Numbered from the stretch's first letter, positions 43,075 through 51,421 are shown. The stretch: 64,000 bases of DNA from Winogradskya humida (GCF_016862215.1 NZ_BOMN01000057.1:124001-188000); one strand, 5' to 3'. The notes: generated by a model from the letters alone, not told the origin. Program-made: numbers and translations.

Positions 43075-43335
43075 CGGCGCTGCGGCGACGGCGTCGACGC
43101 CGGTGAGCTGTGCGGAGAGCGACCACAGCCGCGCGGCCTCATCGCGGTCGACAGCGTGGGGCATGACGCCGCCCGCCGTGAGGTCGAACGTCGTGGTGAT
43201 CTCGGAGACGTCGCAGTCCTCGAGACAGGTCCCGCCGGGCTCGGCCAGCCCCTGCGAGATGGTTGCCCAGATCGCGGTCGCGGCACCCTGCTCCGATGTA
43301 TTGTCGCTGTCCGGGTTCGCAGGAGTGCCGTCCTC
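43075..43335 (-). pseudogene. SDR-family oxidoreductase C-terminal fragment
   Basis: Minus-strand frame gives EQGAATAIWATISQGLAEPG, then GTCLEDCDVSEI and GGVMPHAVDRDEAARLWSLS, then AQLTGV. This closely follows the C-terminal part of actinobacterial short-chain dehydrogenases (EQGAATxVWAA, LEDC, AxRLWxLSExLTG). The Rossmann half and stop are missing; the frame runs on into the 14-bp repeats. A broken gene. Confidence 0.7.
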
Positions 43336-43349
43336 GTCAACCGGTGACC

Positions 43350-43774
43350 ACCCGAGCCTGCCTGCGGCCTCCGGTCCAGCGCATCCTCGACTCGATGACC
43401 ACCACGCCCGCGGGCGTTTTCAGCGCTCGCCTCGACGCGCTCGGCACCAACACGCCGGGCCCGCGCGCTGTGCGAGTGGTCAACCTCGCGCGCTTCACTT
43501 TCACGGATCCCGCCGCCCGTACGGCACGGTGGGGCTGGACGGCTGCTCGTATCTGTTCTGGTGGGACCGGGACAGGATGGGCGACGTCCGTGTTCCCGCC
43601 GCCGGCATGCGCTGCGTCCGCCATCCGATCGTCGGCGACATCGAGCTGCCCTCGAAAGCACCCCGCTGATCGCCCGACCCCGGGCAGAGGCTGCCCATGT
43701 ACCCGGCCGAGCGCGGCACCCGGTCCGCCGGCGCCCTCACCATACCGGCCAGCCGGACGGCGCCCGCCTACTGA
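43350..43774 (+). pseudogene. XRE/MmyB-type regulator pseudogene
   Basis: Two plus-strand frames keep pieces of an MmyB ligand domain. PPVQRILDSMTTTPAGVFSA and VVNLARFTFTDPAARTARWG lie in one frame. After a frameshift near 43530 come MRCVRHPIVGDIELPSKAPR, an in-frame TGA (43667-43669), and DPGQRLPMYPAERGTRSAGA. The HTH domain is lost. SDR genes and MmyB regulators are often divergent neighbours, matching the adjacent SDR scrap. Confidence 0.75.
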
Positions 43775-44958
43775 CGGTGGCTGGTCAGGAGCCCGGGGAG
43801 GCGTTCGGCGAGGCGGTCGTACTCCTCGGCCCGGTTGTAGACCTGGGCGCTGAGGCGCAGCCAGCAGCGGCCGCCCCAGGCGTTCATGCCCACCTCGATG
43901 GCCAGCTTGTCGGCGATGTGCTGGCGCAGGGCGGTGGCCTCCGGCTTGGTGGTGGCCACCCCGGCGGGCAGCGGCAGGATCCGCATGGCGGCCTCCGGCG
44001 CTCCGGGGTCGGGCAGGTCGGTCGGCGCGAGGCCGAGGGCGGCACCGACAACCCGCTGACCGTACGCTGCCAGCTCGGCGTTGTGCCGGCGGACCGTGTC
44101 GACGCCGAGGGTGCGCATCGTGAACAGGCCTGTGGGTGCGGCGAGCCACGCGGTGTAATCGAGGGTGCCCTGGAACTCGACGTTGGCGGGAAATCCCTCG
44201 TCCTGCTCCCACGAGACGACCAGCGGCTCGATCCGGCGCCGCCAGTGCGGGGCGACGCTCAACAGGGCGGTGCCCCGGGGGGCGAACGCCCACTTGTGCA
44301 GGTTGCCGACCCAGAAGTCGGCGCCGATGCTGTCCACCTCGAGCGAGGACGTGCCGGGGGCGTGCGCGGCGTCGACCAGAACGGGGATGTCGTGCTCCCG
44401 GGCGGCGGCGACGATCTCCCGCACCGGCAGGACCTTGGCGGTCGGCGAGGTGATCTGGTCGACGATGAGCAGCTTGGTCCTGCCCGGTCGCAGCGCCTCC
44501 TTGATCCGCGACACGACCTCGGCATCCGACGCCGCGAGCGGCAACGGGACCGTGCGCGCGGTCGCCCCGTCCCGGCGGCACTGACGCTTCACGGCCATCT
44601 CGTTCGAGCCGTAGCCGTGATCGGTGAGCAGCACCTCGTCGGCGGGCTGCAACCGGACGGTCTGCAGAGCCATCGAGACCCCGGCTGTGGCGTTCGCCAC
44701 GAGTGCGCTGCCATCCGGATCGGCACCGAGGAACTGCGCGATGTGCCGTCGCGTGTGGACGATCCGGTCCATCAGCCCGGTCGACCCGAAGAACGTCATC
44801 GGATTGCGCTCGATCTCGTCCCGCAACCGCTGCTGAGCGCGCTGCACCCCGATCGGCACGGCACCGAAGGAACCATGGTTGAGGTAGGCGATGCCGGGGT
44901 CGAGCGAGAAGAGGAGACGGGCTCCGGGGATGGGCGGGGGCGGATCTCCGGCGCTCAC
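43768..44958 (-). CDS. Class V aminotransferase (isopenicillin-N epimerase-like)
   Basis: A 396-residue PLP enzyme. N-terminal YLNHGSFGAVP, NATAGVSMALQ, the Asp of VLVDAAHAPG, and the PLP-lysine in VGNLHKWAFAPRG are all present. It belongs to the class V branch that includes isopenicillin-N epimerase-like and EgtE-like proteins. The GTG start (VSAGDPPPP) is chosen because the family begins a few residues later; the frame is open to 45390 inside xerC. Substrate is unknown. It follows xerC by 43 bp on the same strand. Confidence 0.85.
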   Translation of the reverse strand: MSAGDPPPPIPGARLLFSLDPGIAYLNHGSFGAVPIGVQRAQQRLRDEIERNPMTFFGSTGLMDRIVHTRRHIAQFLGADPDGSALVANATAGVSMALQTVRLQPADEVLLTDHGYGSNEMAVKRQCRRDGATARTVPLPLAASDAEVVSRIKEALRPGRTKLLIVDQITSPTAKVLPVREIVAAAREHDIPVLVDAAHAPGTSSLEVDSIGADFWVGNLHKWAFAPRGTALLSVAPHWRRRIEPLVVSWEQDEGFPANVEFQGTLDYTAWLAAPTGLFTMRTLGVDTVRRHNAELAAYGQRVVGAALGLAPTDLPDPGAPEAAMRILPLPAGVATTKPEATALRQHIADKLAIEVGMNAWGGRCWLRLSAQVYNRAEEYDRLAERLPGLLTSHRQ

Positions 44959-45001
44959 GCTGCGATCGTACGCGACGCGGGGTGGCGGATTGAACGATTC
45001 G

Positions 45002-45919
45002 TCAAGCTCTCGGGTGAGCCTGTTCGAACGCCGCTCGCAGCCGTTCGGTCGACACATGGGTATAGATCTGCGTGCTCGACAACGACGAATGCCCCAGCAG
45101 ATCCTGCACGGCCCGCAGATCGGCACCCCCGTCGAGCAGATGCGTCGCCGCCGAGTGCCGCAGATCGTGCGGGCTGGTGTGCGGAAGACCGGCGAGCTGG
45201 GCCGCCGTCCGCACGATCCTGCGCACGACCGTCTGCTGCAGCCGGCCCCCGCGAGCCCCGAGGAAGAGGGCGCTGTCCGTGCCCGGGTGCGCGAGCTTCG
45301 GGCGGCCGTCACGCAGCCATTCGTCGAGCGCCCGCTGAGCCGGCAGGCCGTAGGGGACAGCACGCTCTTTCGCACCCTTGCCGAAGACACGGACCACCCG
45401 GCGGTTCTCGTCCACGTCGGTCAGGTCCAGGCCGCACAATTCGCTTACGCGTACGCCCGTCGCGTAGAGGAGCTCGAGGACTGCTTTGTCGCGTACGCCA
45501 TGGGGGTCGGTCGTCGTCTCGACAAGCTCAGCGGCCTGATCGGCGCGCAACACCGTCGGAAGATCGCGATGCGCCTTGGGGCTGGCCAGCTGTGCCCCCA
45601 TATCGGAGGAGCACAACCCGTTCCGATGGGCCCACGCGGTGAACGTGCGAGCTGCCGCGGCCCGGCGAGCCTGCGACGTCCGCGCGGCGCCGCCGGCCAT
45701 CATCCGCGCGAGCCAGCCACGCAATACGGTGATATCGAGATCGGCGGGCGCGGCACAACCGGCCGCGGCGGCGTAGTCGAGCATCGAGACGGCGTCACCG
45801 ACATAAGCGCGTACGGTGTGGGCCGATCTGTTGTCGACCCGCGACAGATGCAACCCGAAGTCGTCCACGGCCTGCCGCATCGCGGGCGGAAGCGCCTGAT
45901 GGGTTTCGCGCGTACTCAT
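45002..45919 (-). CDS. xerC: Tyrosine recombinase XerC
   Basis: XerC, with XerD, resolves chromosome dimers at dif. The 305-residue protein has the core-binding SAM-like N-terminal domain (HTVRAYVGDAVSMLDYA) and the catalytic set: Arg in ATGVRVSEL, Lys in GKGAKERAVP, His/Arg in HDLRHSAATHLL, His in LGHSSLSST, and the nucleophile Tyr in IYTHVS. Length is normal. It lies near dprA-rpsB, the usual actinobacterial position. No mobile element boundary is seen, so a housekeeping role is most likely. Confidence 0.92.
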   Translation of the reverse strand: MSTRETHQALPPAMRQAVDDFGLHLSRVDNRSAHTVRAYVGDAVSMLDYAAAAGCAAPADLDITVLRGWLARMMAGGAARTSQARRAAAARTFTAWAHRNGLCSSDMGAQLASPKAHRDLPTVLRADQAAELVETTTDPHGVRDKAVLELLYATGVRVSELCGLDLTDVDENRRVVRVFGKGAKERAVPYGLPAQRALDEWLRDGRPKLAHPGTDSALFLGARGGRLQQTVVRRIVRTAAQLAGLPHTSPHDLRHSAATHLLDGGADLRAVQDLLGHSSLSSTQIYTHVSTERLRAAFEQAHPRA

Positions 45920-45952
45920 CGCTCTTGCTCCACCTGCCTATCATTGCCGGTT

Positions 45953-46402
45953 GTGAGGCGCTTGCGTACGGCCGGTGCGGCGATCTTCCTGGCTGCCCTC
46001 TCCACGGCTTGCGCCTCTCCCGCGTCGGAGGCACCGCAGGCCAACGCGGCCATGGGGGATGCACCGGCGGGCGGCTTCCTGATGCCGTCGGGCAACATCG
46101 GCTGCTACCTCACCGCCACGCAGGCCCGCTGCGACATCAATCGAAAATCCTGGCTCCCACCCTCGAAGCCGGCGGACTGCGGCCTCGCGTACGGGTTCGC
46201 CCTGGCTGTCGCCGACTCCGCTGCCTCGTTCCTGTGCGCCGGCGACTCGGTCCTGCAATCCGCCGGGCCGATCCTCGGGTACGGGCAGTCCCGGCAAGCC
46301 GGCAACCTGCGGTGCACCAGCGAGCCGAACGCCGTGAAGTGCGAGAACGTGGTTTCGGGGCACGGGTTCACGCTCGCCCGCGAGCAGTACGACCTCTGGT
46401 GA
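45953..46402 (+). CDS. Probable lipoprotein, Cys-rich
   Basis: A 149-residue protein with a basic/hydrophobic start (VRRLRTAGAAIFLAALSTAC) and a lipobox-like LSTAC (Ser at -3 instead of Leu). The mature part has six further Cys (GCYLTA, RCDIN, DCGLAYG, FLCAGD, RCTS, KCENV) suggesting disulfides, and the ending GHGFTLAREQYDLW. Similar secreted domains are common in actinobacteria without known function. It is divergent from xerC with a 33-bp gap, so their promoters overlap. Confidence 0.7.
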   Translation: MRRLRTAGAAIFLAALSTACASPASEAPQANAAMGDAPAGGFLMPSGNIGCYLTATQARCDINRKSWLPPSKPADCGLAYGFALAVADSAASFLCAGDSVLQSAGPILGYGQSRQAGNLRCTSEPNAVKCENVVSGHGFTLAREQYDLW

Positions 46403-46442
46403 CCCGACTTTTTTGTCGGACCCCAGCTCTATGGTCGGGGAC

Positions 46443-46919
46443 ATGGCGAACTGGCATGAGATCGAGAAGGAACACCCGGATTTCGCCGCCAAGGTGAGAG
46501 CCCGCTTCGACGCCGGAACCAACAAAACCATGGCCACCCTCCGCCGCGACGGCGCACCCCGGATCAGCGCCACGGAACTGAAGTTCGAGCAGCTCCCCGA
46601 CGCCGGGACCGCGGCAACGTTCGGCTCGATGGGGGGATCGCTCAAACTCCTCGACATCCGCCGGGACCCGAGAATTGCCATCCACAGCCCCACCCTGGAA
46701 CCCCCTGCCGACCACCCCGAGCAGTGGCCGGGCGACGCCAAACTCGCGGGAGTCGCGGTGGAGATCCCCGCCCCGGCCGACAACCCGTTCCCCGGCGCGG
46801 GCTACTTCCGCGTGGACGTCACCGAGCTGTCACTGACCTACGTGGGCACCCCGGCCGACCACCTGGTCATCGAGTCCTGGAACCCCGCCGACGGCTACCG
46901 CCGCCGCACCCGAGCCTGA
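46443..46919 (+). CDS. Pyridoxamine 5'-phosphate oxidase-like flavoprotein
   Basis: A 158-residue PNPOx-fold protein: MANWHEIEKEHPDF, MATLRRDGAPRISATELKFE, and LLDIRRDPRIAIHSPT form the split-barrel core with the flavin-binding pattern. Members are FMN- or F420-binding reductases. ATG 46443 is preceded by GGGGA. A GntR gene converges. Cofactor and substrate are not known. Confidence 0.85.
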   Translation: MANWHEIEKEHPDFAAKVRARFDAGTNKTMATLRRDGAPRISATELKFEQLPDAGTAATFGSMGGSLKLLDIRRDPRIAIHSPTLEPPADHPEQWPGDAKLAGVAVEIPAPADNPFPGAGYFRVDVTELSLTYVGTPADHLVIESWNPADGYRRRTRA

Positions 46920-46957
46920 CCATGTCCGGCAGGCTCTGGCTGCGGGGTTCGGTTTCG

Positions 46958-47371
46958 TCAGGGGCGGGTGACTTGAACGCGATCAGCGGGGTGGACGGCA
47001 GTCGAGCCGTCAGCAGCCGTGATCACGATGACCGGCACGCCCTCACCGAGGCGGTAGGTCCTACGCTCGGCATCCGTCGGCATACGAGCACTCGCGAGCT
47101 CACCCCGCCCGAGCGTGATGACCTCCACCGGCTCCGGCACCCGCACAAACGTCCCCCGAGGCCGGTCAACGGTAACGAGCCCCTCGGTGCGCAACTGCCC
47201 AATGGCCTGCCGCACCGTCGTCCGGCTGATCCCGTGCTCCTGAGCCAGCCGCAATTCACTGGGCAAAGGCTCGCCCGGCGCCAGCTCCCCACCCTCGATC
47301 TGACTCCGCAACAGATCGGCAAGCTGCCGGAAGACGGCACGGTCAGCCGAGGGATCGATCATGCCTAACAC
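46958..47371 (-). CDS. GntR-family transcriptional regulator
   Basis: A 137-residue regulator. The N-terminal winged HTH (FRQLADLLRSQIEGGELAPG and EHGISRTTVRQAIGQLRTEG) is complete. The C-terminal part is only 55 residues, too short for a usual UTRA or FCD ligand domain. Small GntR proteins of this kind occur in conjugative and integrative elements of actinomycetes as well as singly. GTG 47371 or ATG 47362 may be the start. A candidate operator lies upstream. Confidence 0.88.
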   Translation of the reverse strand: MLGMIDPSADRAVFRQLADLLRSQIEGGELAPGEPLPSELRLAQEHGISRTTVRQAIGQLRTEGLVTVDRPRGTFVRVPEPVEVITLGRGELASARMPTDAERRTYRLGEGVPVIVITAADGSTAVHPADRVQVTRP

Positions 47372-47385
47372 GGTACGTGGTCACG

Positions 47386-47426
47386 ATGCTCCATAGCATT
47401 GTACGTACCGCAGTATGTCGCTACAA
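47386..47426 (-). promoter_or_regulatory. Candidate operator/promoter of the GntR gene
   Basis: ATGCT (47386-47390) and AGCAT (47395-47399) form a palindrome with a 4-bp spacer. GTACGTAC (47401-47408) is a second palindrome, and TTGTA/TACAA (47399 to 47426) flank the region. It lies 15 bp upstream of the GntR start. Confidence 0.45.
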
Positions 47427-47470
47427 TAAACCAGCCACGCTGAGAAGGCCGAGCTTGATCGGGTGGCAGG

Positions 47471-47505
47471 CGACGGCGGTCGAGCCCCCAACCCGACCGC
47501 CGTCG
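47471..47505 (-). terminator. 12-bp perfect hairpin
   Basis: CGACGGCGGTCG (47471-47482) pairs with CGACCGCCGTCG (47494-47505) over 11 nt. It lies after the small Cys-rich gene and before the GntR gene, both on the minus strand. No T tract. Confidence 0.6.
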
Positions 47506-47629
47506 GCCCAGCACTCTCCCCCCACTTAACCCCGGCGATCCGCCCAGCGCAGCAGCATTTCCTGGCGCGCGGGGGGCGGGGTTCCGCCTGCGACTCGCGA
47601 AGCATGCCGTCCTGGCGCGGCCGTCCTGG

Positions 47630-47980
47630 CTATGTGCCCGCTTCACGCGGAACGACGAGGGTCTGGTCGTCAGGTGCGTCGGCGGCGTGGTCCTGGCACG
47701 TAGGCCGAGCCGGCCCCGGATTGATCCAGCCAAGAAACCGATCCCAAAGATCTGGTGGAGGCAGCGTGCTCTCCGTCCCAGCAAGATCTTCAAGCGCCTC
47801 CGTCATGTACGCCGACATGTAAACCAGCAAACTCGACGGAAAGCGCCTGAACTCGACCAGCAGCTCACCCTTCGCATGCGCACACGGCCACGGCTGCATA
47901 CACGCCACACAGCCCCATGACGGTCGACGGCCGAGGTGTTCGGTCCGGCGCTGCGGTCGATCGGAAAGAATTCTCACCAT
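47630..47980 (-). CDS. Small Cys-rich protein
   Basis: A 116-residue protein. After a variable start it carries RRPSWGCVACMQPWPCAHAK, then LLVEFRRFPSSLLVYMSAYM and LWDRFLGW. The C-x2-C-x4-PWPC pattern suggests a metal or iron-sulfur site. Similar small proteins recur in actinomycetes beside GntR or XRE genes and are sometimes misnamed flavin reductase; no function is proven. ATG 47980 is taken as start; the frame extends to 48016. Confidence 0.65.
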   Translation of the reverse strand: MVRILSDRPQRRTEHLGRRPSWGCVACMQPWPCAHAKGELLVEFRRFPSSLLVYMSAYMTEALEDLAGTESTLPPPDLWDRFLGWINPGPARPTCQDHAADAPDDQTLVVPREAGT

Positions 47981-48160
47981 GGGCGGCCCCGCCTTCCTTC
48001 CGCCAGTTATGGGCAAAGCCCCGCCAGCACCAGCGACGACTACGCGCGCAAATGCACCGACCGCCGACGGCCTCTCTTCAACGCTAACGTCCCGGCCGGC
48101 AGGAGAGTTGCTGTCGCCACTGAGGCCATCCGCGCCAACAACGCCGACTTTCTCGAGCCG

Positions 48161-48316
48161 CCACGCCTGTCGCCACGCCTGTCGCCACGCCTGTCGCCAC
48201 GTCTGTCACCTCGTGTGGTGCCACGCCCGTCACCTCGTGTGGTGCCACGCCCGTCACCTCGTGTGGTGCCACGCCCGTCACCTCGGGTGGTGCCACGCCC
48301 GTCACCTCGTGTGGTG
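48161..48316. repeat. 12-bp and 24-bp tandem repeat array
   Basis: Three 12-bp units (CCACGCCTGTCG) at 48161-48196 are followed by five 24-bp units (CCACGCCCGTCACCTCGTGT then GGTG) at 48197-48316 with few changes. The unit length is a multiple of 3 throughout. On the minus strand it reads as APHEVTGV repeats, but without a supporting gene. Confidence 0.9.
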
Positions 48317-49042
48317 CCGAGGTCGTTGCATTGCGCGGTGCCGAGGTGGGCGCATCGCGTGGCGCCGGGGTGGTCGCTGAGGGCAGCGTTGGGCGGCTGG
48401 CTCGAGTGGCGCCGGGGTGGTCAATGCGAGCAGTGCCTAAGTGGTTGCATCGGGATGGCGTGCGGGGCGGCCGGCGGAGGCTGGGTGAATCTTCATGGGG
48501 CGTCTTGTGCCCTACTGGGGTGCTCTCATGCGCCGAATGCGAGTGGATCACGGCCAGTGTCGTATCCCCGACGTGCGCAGAACCATGGCGCGGCCTGCCC
48601 GTCTGCGCCACCACCGAGGCTGCCCGGACTGCCGGGGGTCGGGGCGGTCGTCACTCCCGCGGCGCGAACTGGGCTGTTCGTGAGTGGATGGATCGCATGT
48701 CGCCCGATCGGGTCAGAAATTGTGTGCCGTCGAATTTGGCGCTTGGCAGGGGTGGCCTGCGGGCTTGGTCGAAACGGGTTCGGGGTCGCCGCCTGGGATT
48801 GGCGCGGATGGGGATGCCGGACAGGCTCAGTTCGGGTGCGGCGACGAGGCTTTGTCGGTCTTCCTGGCGTATTGCGGACGAGATCAATGGGGATTGATCT
48901 CGATCTCATGCAGGGGCGTTCGGCGGCTCACATTTTATCTAGTGGGGTTGGACCGGCATTCAAGATGGGCTTGAGGCTGGTGGCGGACAAGGGCCATTTC
49001 GCTGCCGGACGTCGGTGCCCAAGTGCGGACCTTTCCGCCCGA

Positions 49043-49235
49043 CGGGTTGGTAAGGGTCGGAAGTGTCGGTCTGGGAAGAAGGTCAGGCGTCGCCTGTCGG
49101 GTTGGTAAGGGCCGGAAGTGTCGGTCTGCGAAGTAGGTCAGACGACGCCCGTCGGGTGGTAAGAGCGGGAAGTGTCGAGCTGGGAAGCAAGCCAGACGCC
49201 AACCTCCGGGTCGGTAAGGGTGGACAAGCGGTCGG
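49043..49235. repeat. 55-bp tandem repeat, about 3.5 copies
   Basis: Units start at 49043, 49098, 49153 and 49207 with spacing 55, 55 and 54 bp; each begins CGGGT(T)GGTAAG and contains GGAAGTGTCG. Units 1 and 2 are very similar and units 3 and 4 have diverged. There are no unique spacers, so it is not a CRISPR array. Confidence 0.85.
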
Positions 49236-49349
49236 ACGGAAGGAAAAGCCGGACGCGGACCAGCGCGCTGGGGAGGCGCGGCTGGCGGGCTGGCCGAATT
49301 GCTGGCAGCGGACGCGGTGATGCCGCGCAGGTGGGGCGGGTAGGCGCCC

Positions 49350-49484
49350 GCAGTCGGTGCGGGAGGCGCTCGGTGGTCCGCGAACGGGTGGGGAGGCGCT
49401 TGATGGTCACGAACGCGGTGGGGGGGTGCTTGGTGGTGACGCGAACGGGTGGGGCGGTGTTTGGCGGGCGCGGACGGGTGGGTG
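49350..49484. repeat. 30-bp degenerate tandem repeat, about 4.5 copies
   Basis: G-rich units of 29-31 bp begin near 49350, 49380, 49410, 49441 and 49470, with the recurring core GCGAACGGGTGGGG. Strand bias is strong (G on the plus strand). Confidence 0.75.
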
Positions 49485-49687
49485 AAATGAGTTGTCGGTC
49501 GGAAATGGTGGCCGGGTGGGGGCTGCGGATTTTCGCGAGAAGTTGGAGAGCTCGGCGCGACCAAAACCGAGAGGGTTGATCGCCCACCCGTGCGGTGTGG
49601 TCAGAAGAAGTGTGGGAATCGACGGGTTCGGAAGCTGGTCAGTGGGGTTGGCGGGGTTCGAAAATAGTTTGCACTGAGCAAGCTGAC

Positions 49688-49716
49688 TTGGAGGAAGTTG
49701 ACCCGCGACTTATAGT
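49688..49716 (+). promoter_or_regulatory. Candidate promoter of the excisionase-like gene
   Basis: TTGGAG (49688-49693) and TATAGT (49711-49716) are separated by 17 bp. They lie 22 bp before the GTG start, so the leader would be short. Confidence 0.5.
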
Positions 49717-49737
49717 CATACGCCTACGGTCGATCAT

Positions 49738-49944
49738 GTGGCTAAGGCGATCCGACTTATGGGTGCGCACGAGATCCGGGTTCGATTGGGTTGGGTGAGC
49801 CGGCAACGGGCTTACCAGATCACCAGCCGGGCTGATTTCCCCGTGCCGGTGGCAGATCTCGCGCAGGGCAAGGTATGGCTGACCGAGGACGTCGAGGCGT
49901 GGATGAAGGTCCATCGCCGCGACGCCGACGAGACCGAGGCGTAG
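49738..49944 (+). CDS. AlpA/excisionase-like HTH protein
   Basis: A 68-residue MerR-type winged HTH: RLMGAHEIRVRLGWVSRQRA, then YQITSRADFPVPVADLAQGK and VWLTEDVEAWM. This is the AlpA/Xis pattern of phage and integrative element regulators. No integrase or att site adjoins; xerC 4 kb away is the housekeeping enzyme. It may be a lone regulator or a relic of an element whose remainder is the repeat-rich segment. GTG start without a clear RBS. Confidence 0.8.
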   Translation: MAKAIRLMGAHEIRVRLGWVSRQRAYQITSRADFPVPVADLAQGKVWLTEDVEAWMKVHRRDADETEA

Positions 49945-49958
49945 TGCTTGGCGGGTGT

Positions 49959-49996
49959 TCCCGCGACGGTCGTCCGCATGGGCGGCGGTCGCGGGA
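49959..49996. terminator. Hairpin between convergent genes
   Basis: TCCCGCGAC (49959-49967) pairs with GTCGCGGGA (49988-49996) over 20 nt, between the ends of the excisionase-like gene and dprA. Confidence 0.6.
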
Positions 49997-50017
49997 CCCC
50001 GGCTGGTCAGGCGGGCG

Positions 50018-51295
50018 CTAATCCGCCGGTGAAGGCTGCCCTTCGGGGTTGGGCTCGACCATTTCACCTTCTGCGCGTGCGGGGATGGGTGACGGTGGTG
50101 GCATCGCCGTGCGCTCAGCTCCCTGGCGGGCGGCCGGCGTCAACGCCACGCCGTCATTTCGGCGTGTCAGCAGGCCGAGCGTTTCCAGGAGCGACAGGCG
50201 TTGCAGGACCGTGCGCAGTGCGAGGCCTGCCCGGGCCGCGAGTTGTTCCGGGCCTAACGTGCCGCGCTGCGGCATTGCTTCGAGGATCAGTGCGCTCTCC
50301 TCGTCGAGGTCGTCGCGGGTGTGGCCGGCTACTCGTGCCGGCTCGGCGATGTACTCGCCGATCTTTCCGATCTCGTCGAGGACGTGGGCCACGGTCGTGA
50401 CCACCCGGGTCTGCGGGTATCGACGCAGGAGTTCGTGGCAGCCCACGGACATCGCCGATGTCACCGGGCCGGGGACGATCATCGCGTGCCGGTTCAGTGC
50501 GACCGTGCGGCTCATCGTCTGCATGGCACCGCTGCGGGCCGCGGCTTCCACGACCACGGTGCCCACGGCGGCCGCGGCGATCACGCGGTTGCGGATCAGG
50601 AAGCGGTGGCGCAGCGGGTCCGCGCCGGGCAGCCACTCGCTCATCAGCAGGCCGCAGTCGGCGATCCGCTCGAACAGCGCCGCGTTGCCCATCGGGTAGG
50701 GCCGGTCGACGCCGCAGGCCAGCACCGCGATCGTGGATCCGCCCGCGGACAACGCCGCGCGATGGGCGGCCGCGTCGATGCCGAACGCACCGCCCGACAC
50801 GATCGTCCAGTCCTGCTCGGCGATGCCGAAAGCAAGATCCTCGGTCACATGTACGCCATAAGGCGTAGCAGCCCGAGCCCCGACAATCGCCACCGACCGC
50901 TCCAGCGCCTCCCCGAGGGGCCGCCCGCCGCGCACCCACAGGCACAGCGGTGGGCGTACATCCCGGTTGAACCTTCCGGGGATGTCCAGTTCCAAAGTGG
51001 CCAGCGACTCCACCCGGGCCGGCCACTCGTCATCGGACGGCGTCACGACCCGGGCGCCGAGCCGCTCGCCTCTGCGCAACGCCACTTCGGCTACGCGTCG
51101 CGGATCGCCGAGCCCGGCACGGGCGACCACCGCCGTACGCAGCGAAGCATCCGGAACGTCCCCGCCGACCACCTGCTTGAGCGTCTCCTCGGCACCCTGC
51201 GCCTGCACGAGCTGCCACACGAGCCGGTTTCCGGGCTCGGTCAGCCAGGTCAACGCCACCCTGGCCAGCCGGTCACCGCCGTCGCCGATGCTCAT
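50018..51295 (-). CDS. dprA: DNA-processing protein DprA
   Basis: DprA protects incoming single-stranded DNA and loads RecA. The 425-residue protein has the extended Rossmann fold: SVAIVGARAATPYGVHV, the TIVSGGAFGIDAAAHRAAL motif, VLACGVDRPYP and FLIRNRVIAAAA. A C-terminal winged-helix DprA domain follows (LGPEQLAARAGLALRTVLQR). ATG 51295 (MSIGDGGDRLARVALTWL) matches the family start; an upstream extension would be built from the 18-bp repeats. It follows comM on the same strand. Confidence 0.93.
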   Translation of the reverse strand: MSIGDGGDRLARVALTWLTEPGNRLVWQLVQAQGAEETLKQVVGGDVPDASLRTAVVARAGLGDPRRVAEVALRRGERLGARVVTPSDDEWPARVESLATLELDIPGRFNRDVRPPLCLWVRGGRPLGEALERSVAIVGARAATPYGVHVTEDLAFGIAEQDWTIVSGGAFGIDAAAHRAALSAGGSTIAVLACGVDRPYPMGNAALFERIADCGLLMSEWLPGADPLRHRFLIRNRVIAAAAVGTVVVEAAARSGAMQTMSRTVALNRHAMIVPGPVTSAMSVGCHELLRRYPQTRVVTTVAHVLDEIGKIGEYIAEPARVAGHTRDDLDEESALILEAMPQRGTLGPEQLAARAGLALRTVLQRLSLLETLGLLTRRNDGVALTPAARQGAERTAMPPPSPIPARAEGEMVEPNPEGQPSPAD

Positions 51296-51370
51296 GCGCG
51301 CTCGCCATGGTCGGCGGTCACGGGTTGCGGCTCGGGACGGCTGATCGACGGTGGCAACGGTCCGGGCCAG

Positions 51371-51421
51371 ATGCCAAGGCTGGGCCAGGTGCCAAGGCTG
51401 GGCCACGTGCCAAGGCTGGGC
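51371..51421. repeat. 18-bp tandem repeat between comM and dprA
   Basis: Nearly three copies of GTGCCAAGGCTGGGCCAC (51371, 51389, 51407; the first starts with A). It lies in the 159-bp gap between comM and dprA and in-frame would add repeated WHLAQP residues to DprA. Confidence 0.85.

Larger units (their letters stand above)
47981..49687. other. 1.7-kb gene-poor, repeat-rich segment
   Basis: No ORF here resembles a protein family on either strand. The base composition is lower in GC (about 65% in a sampled stretch near 48721) than the adjoining genes. Three unrelated tandem arrays occupy part of it. The open frames are long only because of the repeats. Confidence 0.7.

Noticed and set aside
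47936..49108. 390-residue ORF through the repeat-rich island
   Set aside because: It is kept open by the repeats, has no family similarity, no RBS and mixed composition.
49043..49235. CRISPR array from the 55-bp repeats
   Set aside because: The whole 55-bp unit is repeated without unique spacers, there is no cas gene, and the copies drift as ordinary tandem repeats do.
45002..49944. Intact integrative element bounded by xerC and the AlpA-like gene
   Set aside because: XerC looks like the housekeeping enzyme in its usual location, and no att repeats, relaxase, replication or transfer gene is present.
51296..51406. 37-residue N-terminal extension of DprA
   Set aside because: It is made of the 18-bp repeats (repeated WHLAQP) and the family start fits ATG 51295.
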